Position numbers and translations under genes: made by a program. From assembly GCF_038069765.1 (NCBI RefSeq), contig NZ_JBBPFS010000007.1, forward strand, positions 115,897-179,896: a DNA stretch of 64,000 nt, read 5' to 3'. This document shows positions 26,952 through 34,552 of this stretch, piece by piece. Source of the stretch: Arthrobacter_B sp038069765. GTDB taxonomy: Bacteria; Actinomycetota; Actinomycetes; Actinomycetales; Micrococcaceae. The notes beneath the pieces were generated by a model. That model worked only from the letters and a program-made list of their open reading frames with translations. It did no database searches and had not been told where the DNA came from. Positions within the stretch are counted from its first letter, which is position 1. Every line of letters starts with the position of its first letter.

Positions 26952-27041
26952 GCCTCATGCTCCTAGGTCAGCTGGAACCAGCCGACGGTAAATGCTGCCG
27001 TGCAGCCGGCAGCGAGGGGGGTAACGCGAGTGACGTGGGTA

Positions 27042-27084
27042 ATACTATGTGGCGCAGGTTACGAATGGGTGACCTGAAGGTGTC
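27042..27084 (-). promoter_or_regulatory. PHO-box-like direct repeats and -10 of the nuclease/nucleotidase gene
   Basis: On the minus strand three units begin GACACCT, GTCACCC and GTAACCT, each exactly 11 bases after the one before (positions 27084, 27073, 27062). They match the actinobacterial PHO-box unit (G-T/G-TCACC plus four bases). The next 11 bases contain TAGTAT (27047-27042), a good -10 box, so the repeats cover the -35 region, as in PhoP-activated Streptomyces promoters. The start codon is about 90 bases downstream. Binding by RegX3/PhoP is inferred. Confidence 0.55.
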
Positions 27085-27202
27085 CGGGCGTGAGGGTCGG
27101 ACTTTCGGCTAGGCCGAGGGCGGCCAAAGCTCGGGCCGCGGGCGGTGTATTCAACGGCGTTCTGGAAACAATGCGGGAGGGTAATAGCCTCCGGGCATAA
27201 AA

Positions 27203-27246
27203 ATAAGGCGTATCAGCTTCCGTTTCCGGAAGTTGATACGCCTTAT
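27203..27246 (-). terminator. 20-bp-stem terminator downstream of tRNA-Ser(UGA)
   Basis: A 20-bp stem with one G-U pair and a 4-base loop (left arm starts ATAAGGCGTATCA). On the minus strand it is followed by TTTTTATG; on the plus strand by CTTTT, so it can act in both directions. It lies 70 bases beyond the tRNA end. Confidence 0.75.
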
Positions 27247-27315
27247 CTTTTGGATGGAATACGGACTGCGGCGCCCCGGGGGACATTAGACACAAACCGT
27301 TTTCCGCCCCAATTG

Positions 27316-27403
27316 CGGAAGGTAAGGGATTCGAACCCTTGGTACGGGGTTACCGCACACTGGTTTTCAAGACCAGCTCCATCGGCCGCTCGGACAACCT
27401 TCC
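27316..27403 (-). tRNA. tRNA-Ser (anticodon UGA)
   Basis: An 88-nt type II tRNA. The acceptor GGAAGGT pairs with ACCTTCC, discriminator G; the T loop is GTTCGAATC; the anticodon loop CTTGAAA gives UGA, reading UCN codons. CCA is not encoded. No integration signs are adjacent. Confidence 0.97.
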
Positions 27404-27467
27404 CCACTAGTAGTCTGGCAGAAAGGTGCAATTCACCAAAATCTGATCACACCCCGTGGAGGACAGA

Positions 27468-28445
27468 ATGAGAGCAGTTGTCATCACTACGCCCGGAGGC
27501 CCGGACGCACTGCAGGTGCAGGATGTGCCCGCGCCGGTCCCGGGACCAGGGGAAGTGCTCATCGATGTGGCGGCTGCCGGATTGAACCGGGCAGACGTGC
27601 TGCAGCGGCAGGGGCACTACCCGGTGCCAGCGGGCGCTTCGGAGTACCCCGGTCTGGAGGTCTCGGGCCGGATCGCCGCCGTCGGAGACGGTGTGGAAGG
27701 GTTGTCGGTGGGGGCCGACGTCGTCGCCCTGCTGACGGGCGGCGGTTATGCCGAGCAGGTCAATGTTCCGGCAGGCCAGGTCCTTCCGGTTCCGGCAGGG
27801 CTGGACCTCATTTCCGCGGCGTCGCTGCCCGAGACAGCGGCCACCGTCTTCTCCAACCTGTTCATGGCAGCCGGAGTGACTGAGGGGGACCACGTCCTGA
27901 TCCACGGCGGCGCAGGCGGCATCGGCACCATGGCGATCCAGATGGTGGCCGCCTTCGGTGCCGTGCCCATGGTGACGGCCGGCTCGGACGAAAAACTGGA
28001 ACTGGCCCGGTCCCTCGGCGCACAGGTGCTCATCAACTACAAGGATGAGGACTTTGTCGAGCGGGTGCGTGAAGCCACAGGCGGCCGCGGCGCCGACGTC
28101 ATTCTGGATGTCATGGGCGCAAAGTACCTGCAGCGCAATCTCGAAGCGCTGGCGGTCTCGGGACGGCTGGTCATTATCGGGCTGCAGGGCGGCACCAAGG
28201 CTGAAATCGATCTCAACTTGGTGATGCGCAAGCGGCTCGCGGTCATTGGAACCACGCTGCGGTCCCGGCCAGCTGAGGAGAAAGCCGCCATCATGCAGGC
28301 CGTCCGCAAATACGTCTGGCCCCTGGTGGAAGCAGGGAAAATCCGTCCCCTGGTGGACAAGACCTTCCCGCTGGCCGACGCCGGTGCGGCGCACGAGTAC
28401 TTCGATTCAGGCCGCCACACGGGCAAGATCCTCCTGACCACCTGA
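27468..28445 (+). CDS. NAD(P)H-quinone oxidoreductase, zinc-independent MDR family
   Basis: A medium-chain reductase of 325 aa, quinone oxidoreductase (PIG3-like) group. It lacks the zinc ligands of alcohol dehydrogenases. Seen: AGLNRADVLQRQGHYP (substrate region), the nucleotide-binding loop HGGAGGIGTMAIQMVAAFGA and VILDVMGAKYLQRNLE. ATG at 27468 has GGAGG five bases before it; a GTG at 27456 in frame is inside that binding site's upstream region. It probably reduces quinones or reactive enones with NADPH. It stands alone. Confidence 0.92.
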   Translation: MRAVVITTPGGPDALQVQDVPAPVPGPGEVLIDVAAAGLNRADVLQRQGHYPVPAGASEYPGLEVSGRIAAVGDGVEGLSVGADVVALLTGGGYAEQVNVPAGQVLPVPAGLDLISAASLPETAATVFSNLFMAAGVTEGDHVLIHGGAGGIGTMAIQMVAAFGAVPMVTAGSDEKLELARSLGAQVLINYKDEDFVERVREATGGRGADVILDVMGAKYLQRNLEALAVSGRLVIIGLQGGTKAEIDLNLVMRKRLAVIGTTLRSRPAEEKAAIMQAVRKYVWPLVEAGKIRPLVDKTFPLADAGAAHEYFDSGRHTGKILLTT

Positions 28446-28563
28446 GCCGGGCTGCCTGCCTGATCTGAACGCCGGAACCAACCGGCGGATACGCCGCCCG
28501 GGGTCCCGCGGGGCGGCATCCGCCGGTGCTGCGGCGCGCCCTGCGGGCACCGTGTCCGGACTT

Positions 28564-28579
28564 TGTGGAGCACATCACA
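28564..28579. promoter_or_regulatory. CRP/GlxR-like palindrome upstream of cstA
   Basis: TGTGGAGCACATCACA matches the TGTGA-N6-TCACA consensus at 9 of 10 positions. It lies just upstream of TAATCT (28590-28595), a candidate -10, and about 105 bases before the cstA start. Carbon-starvation genes are under cAMP-CRP control in E. coli, and GlxR has the same consensus in actinobacteria. Binding is inferred. Confidence 0.5.
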
Positions 28580-28682
28580 GGTGCACTGCTAATCTCGGTG
28601 GCAAGAGTGCGGGTTTTCCGTCTCCTGGGCCGGTCTCACTGCCCGGCCTTTCCGAGTTCTTACCGCAAGCAAAGGGACCCCC

Positions 28683-30974
28683 ATGAGTGAGAATCGCCGG
28701 CACCGGGCCGCCCCCGGACAGCCTGAGGACAGTGACGTCCTGGTGCAGGATCCCGATCTTCCGCCGGTTGCGCTGGACCCCGAAACGGCTGAGGCCGAAG
28801 ACCGCCGCTGGACGCCGCTGAAGATCGCCGTCTGGTCCGGCATCGCCCTGCTGGGCGGGGTCAGCTGGTACATGCTGGCACTGGTCCGCGGGGAAACCGT
28901 CAATGCCATCTGGTTTGTCTTCGCCGCAGTCTGCACCTACTTCATCGCGTACCGCTTCTATTCCAAGTTCATTGAGCGCAAGCTCCTGCAGCCCAATGAC
29001 AGGCGCGCCACCCCCGCCGAGTACAAGGCCGACGGCAAGGACTATGCCGCGACCGACCGCCGGGTGCTGTACGGACACCACTTTGCCGCCATCGCCGGAG
29101 CCGGCCCCCTGGTGGGCCCGGTCCTCGCCGCACAGATGGGGTATCTGCCCGGCACTATCTGGATCATCATCGGCGTAGTCCTGGCCGGCGCCGTCCAGGA
29201 TTACCTGGTCATGTTCTTCTCCATGCGCCGCGGCGGCAGGTCCCTGGGCCAGATGGCCCGCGAGGAGCTGGGCCGGGTGGGCGGAACCGCGGCCCTGATC
29301 GCCACACTGACCATCATGATCATCATTGTCGCCATCCTGGCCCTGGTGGTCGTCAACGCCCTGGCGGAAAGCCCGTGGGGTGTCTTCTCCGTGGGCATGA
29401 CCATTCCCATTGCACTGTTCATGGGCGTTTACCTGCGCTTCCTGCGCCCGGGCAAAGTCACCGAGGTGTCCGTCATCGGCTTTGTTCTGCTGCTGCTGGC
29501 CATCATCGGCGGCGGAATGATCGCGGACACCGCACTGGGTGACGCCCTGACCCTGGACAAGACCGTCATCGCCTGGGGGATCATCATCTACGGCTTCATC
29601 GCCGCTGTGCTTCCGGTCTGGCTGCTGCTCGCGCCGCGCGACTACCTCTCCACCTTCATGAAGGTGGGCACCATCGTGATGCTCGCGGTGGCCATCATCA
29701 TCGTCCGCCCGGAAATCACCGTTCCGGCGATCAGCGAATTTGCCTCTGCCGACAACGGCCCGGTTGTGGCCGGTCCGCTGTTCCCGTTCCTGTTCGTGAC
29801 CATTGCCTGCGGTGCCCTGTCCGGCTTCCATGCACTGATCGCCTCCGGCACCACGCCGAAAATGATCGAAAAGGAACGCCAGACCCGCTTCATCGGCTAC
29901 GGCGGCATGCTGATGGAATCCTTCGTGGCCATCATGGCCCTGGTCGCCGCCATTTCCATTGACCGCGGCATTTACTTCGCCATGAACTCCTCCGCAGCCG
30001 CCACCGGCGGAACGGTGGAAGGCGCCGTCGCGTTCGTCAACAGCCTGGGACTTGCCGGCGTGAACCTCACCCCGGACATGCTCACCAACATGGCCTCAAA
30101 CGTGGGGGAGGAATCCATCGTGTCGCGCACCGGCGGCGCACCAACCCTCGCCGTCGGCCTAGCCCAGATCATGCAGAGCCTCATCGGCGGTTCCTCGATG
30201 ATGGCGTTCTGGTACCACTTCGCCATCATGTTTGAAGCCCTGTTCATCCTCACCGCCGTTGACGCCGGCACCCGCGTGGCCCGGTTTATGCTGCAGGACT
30301 CCATCGGCAACTTCATCCCGAAGTTCCGGGATACCGGCTGGCGCACGGGAGCCTGGATCTGTACGGCCGTCATGGTCGGAGGTTGGGGCTCGATCCTGAT
30401 CATGGGGGTCACGGACCCGCTCGGCGGGATCAACACCCTGTTCCCGCTCTTCGGCATCGCCAACCAGCTGCTCGCGGCGATTGCGCTCGCCATCTGCCTG
30501 GCCATCCTCGCGAAGAAGAACGTATTCAAGTACATCTGGATTGTGGTGCTGCCGCTGGCCTTCGCGTCCGTGGTGACCATCACCGCCTCGATGTACAAGA
30601 TCTTCAGCCCGGTTCCGGCTGTCGGCTACTGGGCGCAGCACAATGCCTTCAAGGGAGCTCTGGACCGGGGCGAGACCAGCTTCGGCACCGCGAAGACGGT
30701 GGAAGCCATGGAAGCCGTCGTCCGGAACACGTTCATCCAGGGCACGCTGTCCATTGTGTTTGTGACGCTGGCAATCATCGTCATCATCACCGCGGTCATT
30801 GCCAGCATCCGCTCGTTCCGCGCCGGCGGTTCTCCCAGCGCCGAAGATCCGGCCGTTCCCTCCCGGATGTTCGCCCCGGCGGGCTTCCTGGCGACGCCGG
30901 CGGAAAAGGAGCTCCAGGCGCAGTGGGACGCGCTGCCCGCGGACCGGAAGGTTGTCAGGAAGGCGCACTCATGA
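28683..30974 (+). CDS. cstA: carbon starvation protein A, peptide/pyruvate transporter
   Basis: A polytopic membrane protein of 763 aa with about 16-18 helices, induced under carbon starvation in E. coli and linked to peptide or pyruvate uptake in that family. Conserved blocks are visible: HHFAAIAGAGPLVGPVLAAQ near residue 135, ACGALSGFHALIASGTTPK near 380, and LAVGLAQIMQSLIGGSSMMA near 490. The N-terminal 40 residues are a charged cytoplasmic extension. The stop overlaps the start of the YbdD-type gene (ATGA), matching the conserved cstA-ybdD pair. The CRP-like site upstream suggests catabolite control. Confidence 0.95.
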   Translation: MSENRRHRAAPGQPEDSDVLVQDPDLPPVALDPETAEAEDRRWTPLKIAVWSGIALLGGVSWYMLALVRGETVNAIWFVFAAVCTYFIAYRFYSKFIERKLLQPNDRRATPAEYKADGKDYAATDRRVLYGHHFAAIAGAGPLVGPVLAAQMGYLPGTIWIIIGVVLAGAVQDYLVMFFSMRRGGRSLGQMAREELGRVGGTAALIATLTIMIIIVAILALVVVNALAESPWGVFSVGMTIPIALFMGVYLRFLRPGKVTEVSVIGFVLLLLAIIGGGMIADTALGDALTLDKTVIAWGIIIYGFIAAVLPVWLLLAPRDYLSTFMKVGTIVMLAVAIIIVRPEITVPAISEFASADNGPVVAGPLFPFLFVTIACGALSGFHALIASGTTPKMIEKERQTRFIGYGGMLMESFVAIMALVAAISIDRGIYFAMNSSAAATGGTVEGAVAFVNSLGLAGVNLTPDMLTNMASNVGEESIVSRTGGAPTLAVGLAQIMQSLIGGSSMMAFWYHFAIMFEALFILTAVDAGTRVARFMLQDSIGNFIPKFRDTGWRTGAWICTAVMVGGWGSILIMGVTDPLGGINTLFPLFGIANQLLAAIALAICLAILAKKNVFKYIWIVVLPLAFASVVTITASMYKIFSPVPAVGYWAQHNAFKGALDRGETSFGTAKTVEAMEAVVRNTFIQGTLSIVFVTLAIIVIITAVIASIRSFRAGGSPSAEDPAVPSRMFAPAGFLATPAEKELQAQWDALPADRKVVRKAHS

Positions 30975-31168
30975 GCACCGGGACGGTAAAGGACGGACTG
31001 CGGGGTTTCGTGCGGTTCTTCCGGGATGTCATGGGGGAGGACGCGTACCGCAAATACGTCGCCTTCCATGAGTCCACCGGCTGCACCGGACCGCTGCTGA
31101 GTGAGCGGGAGTTCTGGAAGGACAAGATGGACCGTCAGGACTCCAGCCCCGAGGGCCGCTGCTGCTAG
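30971..31168 (+). CDS. YbdD/YjiX family small protein
   Basis: A 65-aa protein (DUF466 family) that begins MSTGTVKDGLRGFVRFFRD. The family signature is visible as MGEDAYRKYVAFHESTG followed by LLSEREFWKDKMDRQ. It overlaps the cstA stop by 4 bases (ATGA), the arrangement seen wherever cstA-type transporters occur; YbdD/YjiX proteins are needed for activity of the paired transporter in E. coli. The C-terminus ends in two cysteines. Confidence 0.9.
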   Translation: MSTGTVKDGLRGFVRFFRDVMGEDAYRKYVAFHESTGCTGPLLSEREFWKDKMDRQDSSPEGRCC

Positions 31169-31190
31169 CGCACCTGAGGAGCCCGGCGCG

Positions 31191-31218
31191 GCGGGTGTTC
31201 CCGTGATCGAACACCCGC
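31191..31218 (+). terminator. first hairpin after the cstA operon
   Basis: A 10-bp perfect stem (GCGGGTGTTC/GAACACCCGC) with an 8-base loop, 22 bases past the stop. It has no T-run; it stands in tandem with the next hairpin and may only protect the 3' end. Confidence 0.45.
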
Positions 31219-31222
31219 GGAA

Positions 31223-31256
31223 ACGACGGCGGCACCTGCCCGGGTGCCGCCGTCGT
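31223..31256 (+). terminator. second hairpin, terminator of cstA-ybdD
   Basis: A 14-bp perfect stem (ACGACGGCGGCACC and its complement) with a 6-base loop, followed by CGTCTCTTG. Confidence 0.6.
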
Positions 31257-31339
31257 CGTCTCTTGATGCAGGGCGCGGGGTTTGTGTCGTTTCGTAACTA
31301 GGCCTTGAGCGCAGCCGGGGCCGGTGCCTACGGTGGATC

Positions 31340-31600
31340 ATGGGAAAGCACAAGAACTCGAATGACCTGCCGCAGGACGAGCACCTGCGGGAAGACATCA
31401 GCCTGCCCGCCCCGGAGCCGGTCGGCGAGGACGGGCATCTGGCTGACGACATCAACCTGCCGGAAGAAGAACATGCGGGCGGGCCGGAATTCGATGACCG
31501 GCACTACACGGCCGGCCAGCTCAACGCAGGGCAGCAGGTGGCGGGACTGAGTCCGGACGGCGAATACGCGAAAATGCGGACGGAGGAGCTGGAAAGCTGA
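31340..31600 (+). CDS. small acidic hypothetical protein
   Basis: An 86-aa, strongly acidic, hydrophilic protein (begins MGKHKNSNDLPQDE; four copies of a D/E-x-x-LP pattern such as EDISLP and DDINLP). No membrane segment or known domain. The start has GGTGGATC just upstream. It reads in the same direction as bpa, 43 bases before it. It is chosen over the frame starting at 31305 because of its binding site and composition. The D-[ID]-[SN]-LP repeats could be short linear motifs. Function unknown. Confidence 0.6.
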   Translation: MGKHKNSNDLPQDEHLREDISLPAPEPVGEDGHLADDINLPEEEHAGGPEFDDRHYTAGQLNAGQQVAGLSPDGEYAKMRTEELES

Positions 31601-31643
31601 CCCGGCACCCGGCTTTGAACCCCAACCATGAGAGCATTAACGC

Positions 31644-32390
31644 ATGACTGACGAGAACGGATCCGCCGCCCGGCCGGATGTAGCGCCTGCGCCCGGTTCC
31701 GACACTTCATCAAGCTCCAACGATTCCGGCGGCCGCCCCGATGACACGCCGTCAAGCAATCCGCCCGTTAAATCCCGGACTGCCGGTGACGGCTCTCCGG
31801 GGAGCTCTCGTGGGGACGGAGTTGCCGTACCCGACGGCGGCGGAGGCCCTGGCGGTCACGGGCACAGCGGAGAGGGCAGCTCCGGCCCGGCCAAGCTGCG
31901 CGATCTGGTGGATGAACCGGCCAAAGTCATGCGGATCGGCACCATGATCAAGCAGCTTCTCGAAGAAGTCCGTAATGCTCCGCTGGACGATGCCGCCCGC
32001 AACCGCCTCGCCGAAATCCATGAACGCTCACTGCGGGAACTGGAGGACGGGCTTGCCCCCGAACTGGTCGAGGAGCTCCACCGGGTGAATCTTCCGTTCC
32101 TGGATGAGACCGTGCCCACCGACGCCGAGCTGCGGATCGCGCAGGCCCAAATGGTCGGCTGGCTCGAAGGGCTGTTCCGCGGCATCCAAACCGCCATAGC
32201 CGCACAGCAGACGGCCAACCAGCAGATGGCGTCCCGGCTGCAGCTGCGACAGCTGCCGCCCGGCACGGTGCTGGCGCCCGGCGTCGTCATCGGTGACAAC
32301 GGCGAGCCCCGGCGCGCCGATCCCGCCGGACAATCCCGTCCCTCTTCCGCCCATCCCGAGCCGCATGCCGGTCCCGGCCAGTACCTGTAG
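31644..32390 (+). CDS. bpa: bacterial proteasome activator Bpa
   Basis: An ATP-independent ring-shaped activator that opens the 20S proteasome for unfolded proteins (mycobacterial Bpa/PafE, Rv3780). The first 85 residues are disordered and Gly/Ser/Pro-rich. The helical core (about 88-200) reads LRDLVDEPAKVMRIGTMIKQ, followed by NRLAEIHERSLRELEDGLAP and AQMVGWLEGLFRGIQTAI. The C-terminus is GPGQYL, and GQYL is the established proteasome-docking motif of this family. It therefore implies that the organism has a 20S proteasome. It is followed 5 bases later by a conserved partner gene. Confidence 0.93.
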   Translation: MTDENGSAARPDVAPAPGSDTSSSSNDSGGRPDDTPSSNPPVKSRTAGDGSPGSSRGDGVAVPDGGGGPGGHGHSGEGSSGPAKLRDLVDEPAKVMRIGTMIKQLLEEVRNAPLDDAARNRLAEIHERSLRELEDGLAPELVEELHRVNLPFLDETVPTDAELRIAQAQMVGWLEGLFRGIQTAIAAQQTANQQMASRLQLRQLPPGTVLAPGVVIGDNGEPRRADPAGQSRPSSAHPEPHAGPGQYL

Positions 32391-32395
32391 GACCA

Positions 32396-32860
32396 ATGGC
32401 ACTTTTTGCAGCCGCCCGTCAGGGGCGGAAGGACGACACCCAGCTCGGGAAAGGTGTGTGGCGCCGCGCCCATGACCGCTTCACCCGCGGCCTGGACCGC
32501 TACCACCAGATGCTGGAAGGCGTGGAAGACGACGCCGTGTACAACGAGCTGGTGACCGTCGCCAACGGACTGGCCGAGCTGCTGCCCCGGGTCCGGGAAG
32601 TCTGCGTCACCGCGCAGCGGCGCCTGCCGAGCGACGGCCAGGACATCCCCGGCTCCCTGATTGCAGTGCACCGGGCGCTCTCGCGCAGCGGCAACTCCCT
32701 GGCGGCCACCGCCGAGGCGGCGGCCATGTCCCGGCTGGAAGGCGAGCGGTGGGGGTTTGCGTCCGCCGGCCTGGAGAATGTTCACCGCCGCGCCCGGCTG
32801 GTGGCCGAAGACGTGCTGGAGGCCGAGCGGGCCCTGAAAGCCGCCGTCGGCGCACCGTAA
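32396..32860 (+). CDS. hypothetical helical protein in the bpa operon
   Basis: A 154-aa protein, almost entirely predicted helix, starting 5 bases after the bpa stop with the binding site (TAGGA) overlapping that stop, so it is co-translated. The first 25 residues are basic, then there are long heptad-like helices (VYNELVTVANGLAELLPRVR, and later RARLVAEDVLEAERALKAAV). No signal peptide or catalytic motif. I do not recognise the family. Tight coupling to bpa suggests an accessory role in proteasomal degradation or adaptor function, but that is inference only. Confidence 0.8.
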   Translation: MALFAAARQGRKDDTQLGKGVWRRAHDRFTRGLDRYHQMLEGVEDDAVYNELVTVANGLAELLPRVREVCVTAQRRLPSDGQDIPGSLIAVHRALSRSGNSLAATAEAAAMSRLEGERWGFASAGLENVHRRARLVAEDVLEAERALKAAVGAP

Positions 32861-32972
32861 AATACCTGAAGAATTTTCCGCAGATCGGGAATAGGGCGGA
32901 CGTTTTTTTCGCGTCCAGCATAGAGGCGTCACGGAAAGCGGATTTCAGCCGGCGGTTTGCAAGGATAGGCGA

Positions 32973-33809
32973 ATGACTACTTCACCGCTTGTGACTTTCA
33001 ATGACGGCAACACCATTCCCCAGCTTGGCTACGGAGTGTGGCAGGTCGAGGATTCGGTGGCCGAGAAGGTTGTGGGGCAGGCCTTCGACGCCGGCTACCG
33101 CCACATCGATACCGCCAAGATCTACGGCAATGAAGCCGGCGTCGGCCGCGCCATCGCCGCCACCTCGGTTCCGCGCGAGGACATGTTCATCACCACGAAG
33201 GTCTGGAACGCGGACCAGGGCTACGAAGAAACTCTCAAGGCTTTCGACGCTTCCATGGAGCGCCTCGGTCTGGAAACCCTGGACCTTTACCTGATTCACT
33301 GGCTCCAGCCCAAGCAGAACAAGTACGTGGACACCTGGAAGGCCCTGATCGAACTGCAGAAGCAGGGCCGCGTAAAGTCCATCGGTGTCTGCAACTTCAC
33401 GGTTGAAGCCCTGCAGGAAATCATCGACGCCACCGGCGTTGTCCCGGTCCTGAACCAGGTTGAGACGCACCCCTACCTCAACCAGGCCGAGCTGCGCGCC
33501 TTCGAGGCCAAGCACAACATCCTGCACGAGTCCTGGTCCCCGCTGGGCTCCGGCAAGGGCCTGCTCGAAGATCCGAAGCTGGCCGAAATTGCCGCCAAGT
33601 ACGACGGCGCCACTCCGGCCCAGGTGGTCATCGCCTGGCACCTGGCACTGGGCAGCATTGTGATCCCCAAGTCCGTCACGGAGTCCCGGATCAAGGAAAA
33701 CTGGGAGGCGCTGAACGTCAAGCTCTCCGATGAGGACATCGAAGCCATCAACGCGCTCGACAACGGAACCCGCTACGGAGCAGACCCGGCCACGGCCGAC
33801 TTCGCCTAA
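32973..33809 (+). CDS. aldo/keto reductase (diketogluconate reductase-like)
   Basis: An NADPH-dependent reductase of 278 aa in the AKR5 group. The catalytic Asp and Tyr are in HIDTAKIYGNE, the Lys in FITTKVWN and the His in YLIHWLQP. The cofactor-binding end is VIPKSVTESRIKENWEALN, typical of 2,5-diketo-D-gluconate reductases, which also reduce methylglyoxal and other carbonyls. It starts at ATG 32973 and stands alone between bpa's operon and a strong terminator. Confidence 0.94.
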   Translation: MTTSPLVTFNDGNTIPQLGYGVWQVEDSVAEKVVGQAFDAGYRHIDTAKIYGNEAGVGRAIAATSVPREDMFITTKVWNADQGYEETLKAFDASMERLGLETLDLYLIHWLQPKQNKYVDTWKALIELQKQGRVKSIGVCNFTVEALQEIIDATGVVPVLNQVETHPYLNQAELRAFEAKHNILHESWSPLGSGKGLLEDPKLAEIAAKYDGATPAQVVIAWHLALGSIVIPKSVTESRIKENWEALNVKLSDEDIEAINALDNGTRYGADPATADFA

Positions 33810-33899
33810 GCCACTGGGTCCTCTAGGCCTGAGTCGGTCTCCGGGCCGGCCCAGGCCAGCTCCGCCCCGGTATCTGCCCGGCGCATAGCGGACCGGAGG

Positions 33900-33936
33900 A
33901 AAGGCGCATGTCCCGCCGGGCGGGACATGCGCCTTT
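33900..33936 (+). terminator. terminator after the aldo/keto reductase
   Basis: A 16-bp perfect stem (AAAGGCGCATGTCCCG and its complement) with a 5-base loop (CCGGG), followed by CTGTGTT. Confidence 0.75.
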
Positions 33937-34080
33937 CTGTGTTCAGGACGGGGGAATAGGCTGAGAGGACCGCAGACGGACGGAAACGGCAGGGAACAAC
34001 CCGGGCTACCGCGCTGGCCGTGTTGGGCGCGTGTCTCCCTGCGAGTCATACCAGTGGCCCGGGTGGCCGGCTGCGGACGC

Positions 34081-34116
34081 AAAAAAGCCCTCGGAAATTG
34101 AATTCCGAGGGCTTTT
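34081..34116 (-). terminator. terminator of tRNA-Thr(CGU)
   Basis: A 14-bp stem (AAAAGCCCTCGGAA and its complement), read on the minus strand and ending in six T residues, starting 5 bases after the tRNA. Confidence 0.85.
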
Positions 34117-34120
34117 CCTC

Positions 34121-34196
34121 TGGAGCCTCCTGCCAGAATCGAACTGGCGACCTTCTCATTACGAGTGAGACGCTCTACCAACTGAGCTAAGGAGGC
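34121..34196 (-). tRNA. tRNA-Thr (anticodon CGU)
   Basis: A 76-nt tRNA with encoded CCA. The acceptor GCCTCCT pairs with AGGAGGC, discriminator T; the T loop is GTTCGATTC; the anticodon loop CTCGTAA gives CGU, reading ACG. Confidence 0.97.
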
Positions 34197-34241
34197 GGGC
34201 TTCATCGGTCCGCTAACGGCCAGAATCCACAAGGAACAACT

Positions 34242-34497
34242 TTATATGCCATCGGGCGGCTGGTCAAAACGGGTGGGCCGGGGCACCGGAAGCAGCCGAC
34301 GTAAAAGCTGGACCAGTTTCGTGCCGCCCCGGTCAAACCTGTCCTCCAGCAGGGACCGGCTGAACAAATACGCCAAAGGGCGGCGGCTGAAGGCGCTGCC
34401 GAAGAACCACGGGCCCGACAGCCCCGACAGCCCCGTCACCCAGGCATCGCGCCAGCAGAAAGCGGACGGCGCCTGGGGACAACGACGGCGGTGCCCG
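34242..34497 (-). pseudogene. remnant of a four-helix membrane protein (VC0807-like), truncated and frameshifted
   Basis: Reading on the minus strand, one frame gives VRFLLAR at about 34470-34450, and the next frame continues directly as DAWVTGLSGL, FFGSAF, RRPLAYLFSRSLLEDRF and LPVPRPTRFDQ, stopping at 34242. Joined across a one-base deletion, this resembles the C-terminal third of VC0807/DUF3159-like membrane proteins (RFLLARDAW-TG-GL, RRP). The N-terminal helices are missing: upstream is the terminator and end of the S33 peptidase gene. Family recognition is by eye and from memory; the frame break is the weakest point. Confidence 0.4.
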
Positions 34498-34503
34498 CAA
34501 AGG

Positions 34504-34540
34504 CAAACTGCCCGGCCGGAAAACCCGGCTGGGCAGTTTG
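34504..34540 (-). terminator. terminator of the S33 peptidase gene
   Basis: A 16-bp stem with one G-U pair (left arm CAAACTGCCCGGCCGG) and a 5-base loop, 12 bases past the stop. The T tract is weak. Confidence 0.65.
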
Positions 34541-34552
34541 GGGCAACAGTTC

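Larger units (their letters stand above)
26952..27315. other. 364-base region without a gene
   Basis: It holds the promoter region of the secreted nuclease (PHO-like repeats and a -10), a strong hairpin terminator and, between 27085 and 27200, no feature that I can support. Open frames here on both strands are produced by the palindromic hairpin and lack ribosome binding sites. Confidence 0.6.
33810..34120. other. 311-base region without a gene
   Basis: It contains the aldo/keto reductase terminator (33900-33936) and the tRNA-Thr terminator (34081-34116). The 140 bases between them hold nothing I can support as a gene or site. Confidence 0.6.

Noticed and set aside
27203..27246. Long hairpin considered as a REP-type mobile repeat
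   Set aside because: Only one copy in the window and it sits where a terminator is expected, with T-runs.
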